Positions 45,939 to 54,799 of a stretch of DNA of 64,000 bases are shown here, in pieces. Within the stretch, counting starts at the first letter, position 1. The number at the start of each line of letters is the position of its first letter. The stretch is from CAWDPQ01 sp963804245. Lineage in GTDB: Bacteria > Acidobacteriota > Vicinamibacteria > Vicinamibacterales > 2-12-FULL-66-21. The position numbers and the translations under genes are program-made. Location of the stretch: the NCBI GenBank assembly GCA_963804245.1, contig CAWDPQ010000009.1:434001-498000 (forward strand), written 5' to 3'. The notes beneath the pieces were generated by a model. It saw nothing but the letters and a program-made list of their open reading frames with translations, searched no databases and was not told the origin of the DNA.

Positions 45939-47333
45939 GTGCCTGCTCCCGCGCAAATCCTTCTCGTAGAAGACAAGGACTCGCTTCGAACCATGCTGCG
46001 TCTGACGCTCGAGCGTCAAGGGCACGCGGTGCTGGAGGCAAGCGACCAGAGCGAAGCCGTGCGCGTGCTCCAGCAGTCGCAGCCGGCCGTGGTCCTTTCC
46101 GACCTCCGGCTACCAGTTGGCGACGGGTTCGGTGTGCTTCGGGCGTCGAAGGAAATCGACGCCGAGGTTCCGGTGATCGTCATGACCGCTTACGGCAGCA
46201 TCGAAGATGCCGTCGCGGCAATGAAAGAGGGCGCGTTCGACTTTCTTGCCAAGCCGGTCGATCCCGACCATCTGCTGCTGCTCATCTCCCGAGCGCTGGA
46301 CCAGCGGCGCATCGTGACCGAGAATCTGCTGCTCAAGGAAGAACTGGCGGTGCGACGCGGCGCGCCGCTGCTCGTGGGCGACGACGCCTCGCTGAGGAAA
46401 GTGTTCTCTGCGTTGCAGCGAGCGGCCACGACCGATACGACCGTGCTCATCGAAGGCGAGAGCGGGACCGGCAAGGAGCTCTTCGCCCGGTCGCTGCACG
46501 TGCTCAGCGCGCGCAGCGACGCGCCCTTCGTCGCCATCAACTGCGCAGCCATTCCCGAGAACCTGCTCGAGACGGAGCTTTTCGGTCACGAGAAAGGGGC
46601 CTTTACCGGCGCCGTCGCCCGCAAACCGGGGAAATTCGAGATGGCGCACCACGGCACGCTGTTTCTCGACGAGATCGGCGATCTGCCGCTGGCGCTGCAG
46701 GCGAAGATCCTCAGAGCCTTGGAAGAGAAGCGGTTCGAACGAGTCGGCGGCACGGCGTCGGTGCAGGTCGACGTGCGCCTGGTCGCGGCAACGAACCGCG
46801 GGTTGCGCGCGGCAGTGGCGGCGCGCCGATTCCGCGAGGATTTGTTCTTTCGGCTGTCCGTCTTTCCAATCACCGTTCCGCCGCTGCGCGATCGGCCATC
46901 CGACATCCCGCTGCTGACGAGATATTTCGTCGAGCGCTTCTGCCGCGACGTCAAGAAGAAGCCCCTCGTCATGTCGCCGGAGGCGCTGGAGCAGTTGCAG
47001 GCCTACCGGTGGCCGGGCAACGTTCGCGAGCTGCAGAACTGTATCGAGCGCGCGGTCATTCTCACCGACGGTGAGACGATCCTGCCGCGCCACCTGAACC
47101 TGACCTTTGCCGCGCCACCGGCCGCTGAGGAGGCACCGGGACCGTGGGAGCAGATCGATCTCTCCGGCAGCCTGTCGGAGGCCACGCGCCGCACGGTTGC
47201 TGAAGTGGAGCGCCGGAAGATCGAACAGGTGATGCAGGAAACGGAACGCAACAAAGGACGGGCGGCGGAAGTGCTGCAGATCAGTTACAAGATGCTCTTG
47301 TCGAAATTGAAAGAGCATCGAATCGAGCAGTAG
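45939..47333 (+). CDS. NtrC-type sigma-54 response regulator
   Basis: 464 aa, GTG start. Receiver: ILLVEDKDSLRTMLRLTLER, phosphoacceptor Asp in VVLSDLRLPVGDG, Lys in FLAKPVDP. AAA+ domain: GESGTGKE, GAFTGA, GTLFLDEIGDLP, FREDLFFRLSVFPI. C-terminal Fis HTH: RGRAAEVLQISYKMLLSKLK-type (NKGRAAEVLQISYKMLL). All catalytic features look intact. No kinase gene is adjacent; the PilD-fused kinase at 18409 and unknown kinases elsewhere are candidate partners. It ends exactly where the convergent aroB ends, with no bases between the stop codons. Confidence 0.92.
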   Translation: MPAPAQILLVEDKDSLRTMLRLTLERQGHAVLEASDQSEAVRVLQQSQPAVVLSDLRLPVGDGFGVLRASKEIDAEVPVIVMTAYGSIEDAVAAMKEGAFDFLAKPVDPDHLLLLISRALDQRRIVTENLLLKEELAVRRGAPLLVGDDASLRKVFSALQRAATTDTTVLIEGESGTGKELFARSLHVLSARSDAPFVAINCAAIPENLLETELFGHEKGAFTGAVARKPGKFEMAHHGTLFLDEIGDLPLALQAKILRALEEKRFERVGGTASVQVDVRLVAATNRGLRAAVAARRFREDLFFRLSVFPITVPPLRDRPSDIPLLTRYFVERFCRDVKKKPLVMSPEALEQLQAYRWPGNVRELQNCIERAVILTDGETILPRHLNLTFAAPPAAEEAPGPWEQIDLSGSLSEATRRTVAEVERRKIEQVMQETERNKGRAAEVLQISYKMLLSKLKEHRIEQ

Positions 47334-48437
47334 TCAGCGCAATCCGGCGGCCGCCAGCGCCGTCCGCAGCTCCTTGGTGCTCACGTCGGTCACGACCTCG
47401 GTCGTACCGAGTGACGTCGGCAGGACGAAGTGCAGCCGTCCGGCGACCACCTTCTTGTCCCGCCCCATGGCCTCGATCACTTGCGCGGCCGGCAGATCGC
47501 CGAGTGGAGGCAGCGGACCCATCCGGGTAATCAGGGAAACCAGCGCCTGGCGATCGGCCGGTGGCATGGCTCCGCGGCGCACCGCCAGATCCGCAGCAAT
47601 CAACATCCCGTATGCGACCGCCTCCCCGTGTCTGAACCGGCGGTACTTCGTGACGGCCTCGAGCGCGTGGCCCGTCGTATGTCCGAAGTTCAGCGCTCGC
47701 CTGGGCCCTGTTTCCCGTTCATCCTGGCCGACGATGGTTGCCTTGATCTGGCAGGATTCGCTGATGATCGGCATCAGCGCTGCCGGCTCGCGGGCGAAAA
47801 TCGACGGCAGATCGGCATCCACGCGATCGAAGAGGCTGCGGCTGGCAATCACTCCGTACTTGACCACTTCGTAGAGACCGGCCCGGAACTCGCGGCGCGG
47901 GAGTGTCGCGAGCAATAACGGATCGACGACGACGGCAAGCGGCTGGTGGAATGCGCCGATCAGATTCTTGCCCAGCTGATGGTTGACGCCGACTTTCCCG
48001 CCGATGGCACTGTCGACCTGGGCCAGCAGCGTGGTTGGTACCTGCACGATGGGTACGCCGCGGAGGTAGGTGGCTGCGGCGAATCCTGCGATATCGCCGA
48101 CGACGCCGCCGCCGAGGGCGATGAGTGTCGTCGCCCGATCGGCGTTGGCGCGGAGCAGGCCGTCGTAGATTCGACCCACGGTCTGCAGGGTCTTGTACCG
48201 CTCACCGTCGGAGATCAGAATCGGCTCGTCTTCGATCGCGCGGGCGACGGCGTTGCCATGCAGCCGCCACACCGTCGTGCTCGATACCACGAAACGACGC
48301 TTCGGCGCGGAGACGCGATCGAGAAGCGTCCCGATTTTCGGGGCCATTCCCGGTTGGATATCGATCGTGTAGCGCGCCGATGCCGCCTGCACGTCGATCC
48401 GCGCGGCTGGACCGAGTTGCTGTGATTGCGGAGTCAT
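47334..48437 (-). CDS. aroB: 3-dehydroquinate synthase AroB
   Basis: 367 aa, typical length. NAD-binding GGGVVGDIAGFAAATYLRGV, VPTTLLAQVDSAIGGKVGVN, LYEVVKYGVIA and the metal-binding RRALNFGHTTGHALEA and HGEAVAYGM are all present. It converts DAHP to 3-dehydroquinate in the shikimate pathway. It is convergent with the response regulator and divergent from nadB. The ATG at 48437 is followed by MTPQSQQLGPAARIDVQ; the conserved part starts a little later. Confidence 0.95.
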   Translation of the reverse strand: MTPQSQQLGPAARIDVQAASARYTIDIQPGMAPKIGTLLDRVSAPKRRFVVSSTTVWRLHGNAVARAIEDEPILISDGERYKTLQTVGRIYDGLLRANADRATTLIALGGGVVGDIAGFAAATYLRGVPIVQVPTTLLAQVDSAIGGKVGVNHQLGKNLIGAFHQPLAVVVDPLLLATLPRREFRAGLYEVVKYGVIASRSLFDRVDADLPSIFAREPAALMPIISESCQIKATIVGQDERETGPRRALNFGHTTGHALEAVTKYRRFRHGEAVAYGMLIAADLAVRRGAMPPADRQALVSLITRMGPLPPLGDLPAAQVIEAMGRDKKVVAGRLHFVLPTSLGTTEVVTDVSTKELRTALAAAGLR

Positions 48438-48450
48438 AAGTGGGGGGCCA

Positions 48451-48532
48451 CCAGCCTTCGCTCGCTCGATCAGACTGACGAGCGAACGGCCTGCCAGCCG
48501 AAGCTCGCTCGAGACTCGCGAGCGAAGGCTGG
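48451..48532. repeat. long inverted repeat between aroB and nadB
   Basis: CCAGCCTTCGCTCGC (48451-48465) and GCGAGCGAAGGCTGG (48518-48532) are perfect 15-nt inverted arms. A variant copy, CCAGCCGAAGCTCGCTCGA, lies between them. The CGCTCGCTCGA motif links it to the wider intergenic repeat family. It occupies nearly all of the divergent gap, so the aroB and nadB promoters must overlap it. Confidence 0.7.
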
Positions 48533-48556
48533 TAGGATAGCAGGATCGGGCCCGAC

Positions 48557-50122
48557 GTGGACCTTCGCGCGGACTTCCTCATCATCGGCAGCGGCATCGC
48601 GGCGCTGCGCGCGGCCGCGGAGCTGGCCGGCGCCGGCGATGTCCTGGTCCTTACCAAGGCGGAGCCAAGCGAAGGGAACACCGGCTACGCCCAGGGGGGT
48701 ATCGCCGCGGCGGTCAGCGCCGACGATTCACCCGAGCTCCATGGTACGGACACGATCGCTGCTGGCGACGGCTTGTGCGACGAGCAGGCGGTGGCCGCCC
48801 TGGTCGAAGATGGCCCCCGCTACGTCCGCGAATTGATCGAGTGGGGCGCGCGGTTCGACCGTGGCGCCGACGGCAAGCCAGCGCTGGCCATCGAAGGTGC
48901 TCACAGCGCCCGCCGCGTGCTGCACGCGCGCGACGCGACCGGCCGTGAGATCGGACGAGTGTTGTGGGAGCGCGTCTCCCTCCTTCCGCGCGTGTCCACC
49001 CACTCGCACGCGCGCGTGGTCGGCCTCCTGCTGGAGGACGGCCGCTGCGTCGGCGCGACCTTTCTGCAAGACGATGGATCGCTCTCCACCGCCGGGGCGC
49101 CGCAGGTGCTGCTGGCGACCGGAGGTGCGGGGCAGGTCTTCCGCGAAACGACGAATCCGGCGGTTGCGACCGGCGACGGCGTCGCGATGGCGTACACGGC
49201 AGGTGCGCGTGTTGCCGATCTCGAGTTCGTCCAGTTTCATCCCACCGCCTTGAACGTGCCAGGTCAGCCGCGCTTCCTGCTGTCGGAGGCGCTCCGGGGA
49301 GAGGGCGCCCGGCTCCTGAACAGCGCCGGTGAACCGTTCATGGGTCGATACGAGAAGGCGGGAGATCTGGCGCCGCGCGATCGCGTGGCGCGCGCGATCG
49401 TGCGCGAAGGGGAACGCACGGGCGGTCCCGTGTATTTGTCGATGGAACAGCTCGATCCGTCCTTCGTGCACGCGCGGTTTCCTCTGATTTCCGAGGCGTG
49501 TCGGCGCGCTGGCCTCGATCTCGCGAAAGATCGCGTCCCCGTGGGTCCGGCCGCGCACTACGTGATGGGCGGCGTACACACGGACCTCGACGGCCGAACG
49601 TCGGTGCCCGGCCTTTACGCCGCTGGGGAGGTGGCGTGTACGGGCGTGCACGGCGCGAATCGGCTCGCCAGCAACTCGCTCCTCGAGGGGCTGGTGTTCG
49701 GGGCCAGGGCCGGACGCAGCATGGCGACGGCTCGAGCCGATGACTGGCCGGCCGGATCTCAAGCGAACGCAGAGGCCGCCGTTCCACCGCGTTCCGCAGC
49801 TCCGGGCACGCTGACGATTGAGGCGGCGGACGTTCAGGATCTCATGTGGCGGGACGTCGGGCTGTTCCGCGATCACGCCGGTTTGTCGGCCGCGTTGTCG
49901 ACACTCGAGGCGGCCTGGACGACCGTCGACGCACGGATTCGGGCGAAGGAACCGCTCGACGCCCAGGCCTGGCGAACGGCCAGCCTCGTGATCGTCGGCC
50001 GGCTGATCGCCCGCGCGGCGTTGCGCCGCCACGAGAGTCGCGGTGCGCACTACCGCGCCGATTACCCGCAGCGCGACGATATACACTGGAAACGTCGCGT
50101 GTTCGACGCGCGCGATTGGTGA
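48557..50122 (+). CDS. nadB: L-aspartate oxidase NadB
   Basis: 521 aa from a GTG. FAD-binding FLIIGSGIAALRAAAELA, substrate-side EGNTGYAQGGIAAAV, HSARRVLHARDATGREI, LEFVQFHPTAL, LSEALRGEGARLLN, then GPAAHYVMGGVHTDLDGRTS and GLYAAGEVACTGVHGANRLA. These are the NadB signatures, and the C-terminal helical domain is present, which separates it from fumarate reductase. It makes iminoaspartate for NAD synthesis. nadA and nadC are not in the window. Confidence 0.93.
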   Translation: MDLRADFLIIGSGIAALRAAAELAGAGDVLVLTKAEPSEGNTGYAQGGIAAAVSADDSPELHGTDTIAAGDGLCDEQAVAALVEDGPRYVRELIEWGARFDRGADGKPALAIEGAHSARRVLHARDATGREIGRVLWERVSLLPRVSTHSHARVVGLLLEDGRCVGATFLQDDGSLSTAGAPQVLLATGGAGQVFRETTNPAVATGDGVAMAYTAGARVADLEFVQFHPTALNVPGQPRFLLSEALRGEGARLLNSAGEPFMGRYEKAGDLAPRDRVARAIVREGERTGGPVYLSMEQLDPSFVHARFPLISEACRRAGLDLAKDRVPVGPAAHYVMGGVHTDLDGRTSVPGLYAAGEVACTGVHGANRLASNSLLEGLVFGARAGRSMATARADDWPAGSQANAEAAVPPRSAAPGTLTIEAADVQDLMWRDVGLFRDHAGLSAALSTLEAAWTTVDARIRAKEPLDAQAWRTASLVIVGRLIARAALRRHESRGAHYRADYPQRDDIHWKRRVFDARDW

Positions 50123-50129
50123 ATTCGTG

Positions 50130-50275
50130 GCTCGTGGCTCGTGGCTCGAGCGAGGCGCGAAGTCGCCGAGCGAGAGCGCGGGGGCTCGGAGCGCTCGAGA
50201 GCTCGAGAGTTCGGAGCTGGAAGCTGGCGGCTGGAAGCTGGTGTAGCTGGCGGCTGGAAGCTTGATTTCTGGGAG
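50130..50275. repeat. composite intergenic repeat before proS
   Basis: Three GTGGCTC units are followed by GAGCGAGGCGCGAAGTCGCC and GAGCGAGAGCGCGGGGGCTC (a copy of the dispersed repeat core), then by GCTGGAAGCTGGCGGCTGG-type minisatellite units. The last unit supplies the GGGAG used as the proS ribosome site. Confidence 0.6.
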
Positions 50276-50281
50276 CTGAAT

Positions 50282-51766
50282 TTGACTGAACAAAAGACCG
50301 CCGAGCGCACGGCTGGCAAAGGCGGCAAGGACGCGCTCGTGACCGAGATAACCCCGCAATCACAGGACTTTTCGCGCTGGTATCTCGATGTCGTGCGCCG
50401 CGCCGAGTTGGCCGATTACACCGAGGTCAAAGGCTGTATGGCCATTCGGCCGTACGGCTATGCGATTTGGGAACTGATTCAGCAGGCGCTCGACCGCCGG
50501 TTCAAGGCGACCGGGCACGTCAACGCCTATTTTCCGCTCTTCATCCCGGCGTCACTGTTGATGAAGGAGAAGGAGCACGTTGAAGGCTTCGCGCCGCAGG
50601 TGGCGTGGGTGACGCGCGGGGGCGACGAGGAGCTGGCGGAGCCGCTCGTGGTCCGCCCGACGTCGGAAGCGATCATCGGGACGCTCTACGCGAAATGGAT
50701 CCAGTCGTGGCGTGATCTGCCTGTCCTCATCAACCAATGGGCCAACGTCGTCCGCTGGGAGAAGGTGACGCGTCCGTTTCTGCGTACGACGGAGTTTCTG
50801 TGGCAGGAAGGTCATACCGCGCACGAGACGGAGGCAGAGGCGCAGGAGGAGACACTCAAGATTCTCGCGCTCTACAAAGAGTTCGCCGAAAACGAGCTGG
50901 CCATGCCGGTCGTCGACGGACAGAAGAGCGACAGCGAGAAGTTCGCCGGCGCCTCGCGCACCTACTCCATCGAAGCGTTGATGGGCGACGGCCGCGCTTT
51001 GCAGGCAGGTACGTCGCACAACCTCGGACAGAATTTCGCCAAGGCATTCGGCATTCAGTTCCAGGGACGCGACAAGACGGTGCAGCACGCGTGGACGACG
51101 TCGTGGGGCGTATCGACGCGGATGATTGGCGGCGTGATCATGACCCATGGTGACGACAGCGGTCTCATCCTGCCGCCGCGCGTCGCGCCGTATCAGGTCG
51201 TGATCATTCCCATTCCCCGCGGAAACTGGCAGGAGACGGTGCTGCCGAAGGCGCGCGAGATCAAGGACGACCTCACGGCAAAGGGCATCCGCGTTTTCCT
51301 CGACGACCGCGATGCCTACACGCCCGGATGGAAGTTCGCGGAGTGGGAGCTGCGCGGAGTACCGCTCCGCCTGGAGATCGGACCGAAGGATCTCGAGAAG
51401 TCGCAGGTCATGCTCGCGCGCCGCGATACGCGGGAGAAGCTGTCGGCGCCGTTCGATGGCCTACCCGCCAGGCTCGCCGGCCTGCTCGAAGAAATTCAGC
51501 GTTCGTTGTATGAGCGCGCTTTGCGCTTCCGCGAAGAGCACACGACGCGTGCAGCAACGTATGACGAGTTCAAGACGGCGATGGAAGGTCGCCCCGGGTT
51601 CGTCATTGCCGGCTGGTGTGGCGGCGCTGACTGCGAAGCGCAGATCAAGGGAGAGACGCAGGCGACGCTGCGCAACATTCCGTTCGGCAGCGAACAGGTG
51701 ACCGGCACGTGCGTCAAATGCGGCCGGCCCTCTCAGGGAGAAGCCTGGTTCGCGAAATCCTATTGA
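50282..51766 (+). CDS. proS: prolyl-tRNA synthetase (ProS, archaeal/eukaryotic-type)
   Basis: 494 aa from TTG 50282 (GGGAG 7 nt upstream); GTG 50339 would give 475 aa. Class II motifs: YGYAIWELIQQALDRRFK, motif 2 NQWANVVRWEKVTRPFLRTT and FLWQEGHTAH, motif 3 TTSWGVSTRMIGGVIMTHGD and DSGLILPPRVAPYQ. An anticodon-binding domain follows, then the Cys-rich C-terminal zinc region (GWCGGADCEAQ; GTCVKCGRPS) of the ProS type 3 enzymes. It lacks the editing insertion of the long bacterial form. It charges tRNA-Pro. Confidence 0.94.
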   Translation: MTEQKTAERTAGKGGKDALVTEITPQSQDFSRWYLDVVRRAELADYTEVKGCMAIRPYGYAIWELIQQALDRRFKATGHVNAYFPLFIPASLLMKEKEHVEGFAPQVAWVTRGGDEELAEPLVVRPTSEAIIGTLYAKWIQSWRDLPVLINQWANVVRWEKVTRPFLRTTEFLWQEGHTAHETEAEAQEETLKILALYKEFAENELAMPVVDGQKSDSEKFAGASRTYSIEALMGDGRALQAGTSHNLGQNFAKAFGIQFQGRDKTVQHAWTTSWGVSTRMIGGVIMTHGDDSGLILPPRVAPYQVVIIPIPRGNWQETVLPKAREIKDDLTAKGIRVFLDDRDAYTPGWKFAEWELRGVPLRLEIGPKDLEKSQVMLARRDTREKLSAPFDGLPARLAGLLEEIQRSLYERALRFREEHTTRAATYDEFKTAMEGRPGFVIAGWCGGADCEAQIKGETQATLRNIPFGSEQVTGTCVKCGRPSQGEAWFAKSY

Positions 51767-51841
51767 CCGGTCGCCTTATCGCTGCACCGTACTGCCATCG
51801 CCGCGCGGCGGTTCAGCCGGCCACTGCGAAGGTCAATCTGA

Positions 51842-52678
51842 TTACGACTCTGTCAGTGAATCTTTCGGCTTCGATTTGCCGAACAGCCAGGCGACGCCGA
51901 TGCTGACCGCGTAGAGGATGAGCATCGGTCCGGCCATCATCAGCTGCGACGGTATGTCTCCACCCGGACTCAAGACCGCACCCAGGATGAAGATGATGAG
52001 GACGGCGTACTTCGTGTTGCGAACGAGGAAGCCGGCAGTGAGCACGCCCATGCGCGCCAGTGCGAGCACCAGAACCGGCATCTGGAAGATCGCGCCAAAC
52101 CCGAGCAGCATCTTCACGTAGAGAGCAAAGGTTGGACCCAGCTTCGGCATGAAGTGCACGAGATCGGACTCGAAGCTGAGGAAGAACTTCCACGTGTACG
52201 GGAATGCGATGTAGTGAGAGAAGAACGCGCCGGCGAAGAAGAAAGTGCTGGAAAACACCACGAACGGAATGGCGAACTTCTTTTCGTGCGCGTAGAGCCC
52301 TGGCGCGATGAAGAGCCAGAGCTGCCAGAGGATGAACGGAATCGCCAGACACAGACCCATCAGCGCTCCGACCTTCAGATACAGCATGAAGATCTCGGCC
52401 GGCTCGGTGGCGATGAACGTGCCGCCGTTCGACAGCATCGCCTTCAGTGGGCCGATCACGAAGTTGAAGATGTCGGTGATGAAGAAGAAGGAAATGATGC
52501 AGCCGATCACGAGGGCGACGACGCACAGAATCAGTCGTTTCCGGAGCTCGTCGAGATGCTCCAGAAACGACATCTTGCCGCCTGGCTCGAGGTCGTCGGC
52601 GTCGGTGAGCTCGATGAGGTCTTCATCGCGCTCCGGGTTGGGTGCGGGGGACGTGCCCGGAAAACGTACGAGCGCCAT
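51842..52678 (-). CDS. tatC: Sec-independent translocase subunit TatC
   Basis: 278 aa. A charged N-terminal extension (NPERDEDLIELTDADDLEPG) precedes the family core: MSFLEHLDELRKRLILCVVA, then six membrane helices, with the conserved EIFMLYLKVGALMGLCLAIP and FFLSFESDLVHFMPKLG motifs. It forms the twin-arginine signal receptor with the TatA-type protein just upstream in the same operon (6 nt gap). Confidence 0.94.
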   Translation of the reverse strand: MALVRFPGTSPAPNPERDEDLIELTDADDLEPGGKMSFLEHLDELRKRLILCVVALVIGCIISFFFITDIFNFVIGPLKAMLSNGGTFIATEPAEIFMLYLKVGALMGLCLAIPFILWQLWLFIAPGLYAHEKKFAIPFVVFSSTFFFAGAFFSHYIAFPYTWKFFLSFESDLVHFMPKLGPTFALYVKMLLGFGAIFQMPVLVLALARMGVLTAGFLVRNTKYAVLIIFILGAVLSPGGDIPSQLMMAGPMLILYAVSIGVAWLFGKSKPKDSLTES

Positions 52679-52684
52679 GGCGCG

Positions 52685-52969
52685 TTAGGCGCTGCCAGTC
52701 TGACGCGGGACGGTTGAGTCGCCGACAGGGTTCACCGGGTCAGCCGGTTCGGCTGGTCGTGCGGGCTCAGCCGCGCGCTCCGCGGTCCGCTGCTCTTCGA
52801 TCCGGATTTCCTCGTCCAGGGTGTTGCGCAACTCGTTCGAGGCCCGCTTGAACTCGCCGAGGCTCTTCCCGAGCGAGCGCCCCAACTCAGGCAGTTTTCG
52901 GGGACCAAAAATGATGAGGGCAATTGTCAGGATGATTATGAGCTCCGGCATCCCGATCGAACCGAACAT
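52685..52969 (-). CDS. tatA: TatA/TatB-type translocase subunit
   Basis: 94 aa. MFGSIGMPELIIILTIALII gives one short helix, followed by FGPRKLPELGRSLGKSLGEF, the TatA hinge and amphipathic helix, and a charged, Pro/Ala-rich tail. The FGP hinge and the length fit TatA. The distinction from TatB is not sharp in organisms with one copy. It sits just before tatC and is driven by the near-consensus promoter at 53013-53041. Confidence 0.88.
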   Translation of the reverse strand: MFGSIGMPELIIILTIALIIFGPRKLPELGRSLGKSLGEFKRASNELRNTLDEEIRIEEQRTAERAAEPARPAEPADPVNPVGDSTVPRQTGSA

Positions 52970-53012
52970 ATAGCAAATCCTTGAAAGGCTGACAGTTGCT
53001 GGTCGTTAGAGC

Positions 53013-53041
53013 ATTATAGGAACCCCTTCCCGGGGGGTCAA
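53013..53041 (-). promoter_or_regulatory. sigma-70 promoter of tatAC
   Basis: On the minus strand TTGACC (53036-53041) and a perfect TATAAT (53013-53018) are separated by 17 nt. The start point would fall near 53005, giving a leader of about 36 nt with AAGGA before the tatA ATG. Confidence 0.8.
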
Positions 53042-53072
53042 GCCGGCAGGGCCCTCGGCTGCCCGGAACTCG

Positions 53073-53102
53073 TTGCCGGATCGGCACTTCCTCTGTTACG
53101 AT
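53073..53102 (+). promoter_or_regulatory. possible sigma-70 promoter of ctpA
   Basis: TTGCCG (53073-53078) and TACGAT (53097-53102) are 18 nt apart. The start point would lie close to the ATG at 53109, so the message would be leaderless or nearly so, which agrees with the lack of a Shine-Dalgarno. Confidence 0.4.
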
Positions 53103-53108
53103 CGCATT

Positions 53109-54734
53109 ATGCGAAATTCCCGCTTCTTCCCGGCCGCCATCCTGGCCGTGGTGCTCTCGGCGATTGCCGGGGGATTCTTCGGTAGCAGCGTCCTGGCGAC
53201 CCAAGACGAAGCGTCGCAGCAGTACCGCGTGTTCGCGGCGGCACTGGCGGCGATCGATCGTGAGTACGTCGAGGAGGTGCCGTCGGACCGCCTCGTCTAC
53301 GGCGCTATCGACGGGATGCTGAAGACGCTCGACCCGCATTCGAGCTTCTTCGACCCGCGCGCCTACGCGCAGATGCGCGAGCGGCAGGAAGGCAAGTATT
53401 ACGGCCTGGGGATCCAGATCCAGGTGATCGACGGCGACATCACCGTCATGTCGATTTTCGAGGGGTCACCGGCGTTCAAGAAGGGTTTGCGTCGCGGCGA
53501 CGTCATCGCGCGCATCGAAGGGCAGGATGCCAAGGGTTGGACGAGCGAGCAGGCCGTCCGCAAGCTCAAAGGGCCGAAGGGCACGATGGTCGACATCTCC
53601 ATCAAGCGTCGCGGCTACGACCAACTGATTGACATGGATGTCGTTCGCGACGAGGTGAACATCACGACCGTTCGCGGCGCGTTCATGATGGATGCGCAGA
53701 CCGGCTACGTGAAGCTGGGTGAGTTCTCCGAAACGTCGGACCGTGAAGTTGGCCACGCGCTGGAAAGCCTGAAAGCGAAGGGCATGAAGCGGCTGGTGTT
53801 CGACCTGCGCGACAACCCCGGCGGTGCGCTCGATCAGGCCATTGCCATCTCCAACCGTTTCCTGCCTCGCGGCGACATGATCGTGTTCACCAAAGGTCGA
53901 ATTCCGACCGCCGATCAGAAGTATCGCGCCGAGGAGGAGAGCGAGTACACCCACCTGCCGATAGTCGTGCTCGTCAATCGCAACAGCGCCAGCGCGTCCG
54001 AGATCGTGAGCGGTGCGCTGCAGGATCACGATCGCGCATTAGTGGTCGGTGAAACAACGTTCGGCAAGGCGCTCGTGCAATCGGTCTACAGGATCAGCGG
54101 CAACGCGGGCCTCGCGTTGACCACGGGACGCTACTACACGCCGAGCGGCCGGTTGATACAGCGGCCGTGGGATGGCAGCTTCGACGAGTATCTGACCTAC
54201 ACGCTTCGCGACCAGAAGAGCGAGCGTGAGCATTCATCGGTCGACCTGAAATACACGGATGCCGGGCGCAAGGTCTACAGCGGCGGCGGCATCGAGCCGG
54301 ACAAGTTCATTGCCGGCCCGGTCGAAGGGTTCTCACCCACGCGCTTTGGAAGACAATTGTACGCGCGCGGCTCGTTCGCCAACTTCGCCGATCAGTTCGT
54401 GGCCGAAGGTGACACGCGCTTCAGCGACGCGAGCAAATCGAAGAAGCGCATCGCCCGCGGATTTACCGTCACCGATGAGATGATCCAGGACTTCCGCGCC
54501 TCTCTGAAGACCCAGAAGATCAAGATCGACGAAGAGGCGTTCAAGACCGACGAACAGTTCATCCGCGCCATGGTCCGCTACGACATCGACCTGGCGCTGT
54601 TCGGCGTCGAAGAAGCGCGTCGGAATCTGATAGGTCGCGACCCGCAGGCACAGTTCGCCCTCGAGCAATTCGGCGAAGCGCAGCGGCTCACCGAACTGGC
54701 GCGGGCCACGACACGCGGAGGCAAAGGAAATTAG
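53109..54734 (+). CDS. S41-family C-terminal processing protease (CtpA-like)
   Basis: 541 aa from ATG 53109. N-terminal signal anchor (FFPAAILAVVLSAIAGGFFG). A helical segment with DGMLKTLDPHSSFFDP precedes a PDZ domain (about 90-170; GLGIQIQVIDGDITVMSIFE, GLRRGDVIARIEGQD). The S41 core has VFDLRDNPGGALDQAI, the catalytic Ser in NRNSASASEIVSGAL (about 296) and the Lys in GETTFGKALVQS (about 321). An extra C-terminal helical tail of about 120 residues follows. It should cleave exported proteins in the periplasm. A hairpin at 54750 follows its stop. Confidence 0.92.
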   Translation: MRNSRFFPAAILAVVLSAIAGGFFGSSVLATQDEASQQYRVFAAALAAIDREYVEEVPSDRLVYGAIDGMLKTLDPHSSFFDPRAYAQMRERQEGKYYGLGIQIQVIDGDITVMSIFEGSPAFKKGLRRGDVIARIEGQDAKGWTSEQAVRKLKGPKGTMVDISIKRRGYDQLIDMDVVRDEVNITTVRGAFMMDAQTGYVKLGEFSETSDREVGHALESLKAKGMKRLVFDLRDNPGGALDQAIAISNRFLPRGDMIVFTKGRIPTADQKYRAEEESEYTHLPIVVLVNRNSASASEIVSGALQDHDRALVVGETTFGKALVQSVYRISGNAGLALTTGRYYTPSGRLIQRPWDGSFDEYLTYTLRDQKSEREHSSVDLKYTDAGRKVYSGGGIEPDKFIAGPVEGFSPTRFGRQLYARGSFANFADQFVAEGDTRFSDASKSKKRIARGFTVTDEMIQDFRASLKTQKIKIDEEAFKTDEQFIRAMVRYDIDLALFGVEEARRNLIGRDPQAQFALEQFGEAQRLTELARATTRGGKGN

Positions 54735-54749
54735 ACGGTAGGGCAGATG

Positions 54750-54765
54750 GCCCTAGATTTAGGGC
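54750..54765 (+). terminator. hairpin after ctpA, possible terminator
   Basis: GCCCTAGATTTAGGGC forms a perfect 6-bp stem with a GATT loop 15 nt after the ctpA stop. No T run follows, so termination is uncertain. CTAGATT repeats follow at 54767. Confidence 0.4.
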
Positions 54766-54799
54766 TCTAGATTAGTCTTGCCCCTACGTATGGGGGCTT

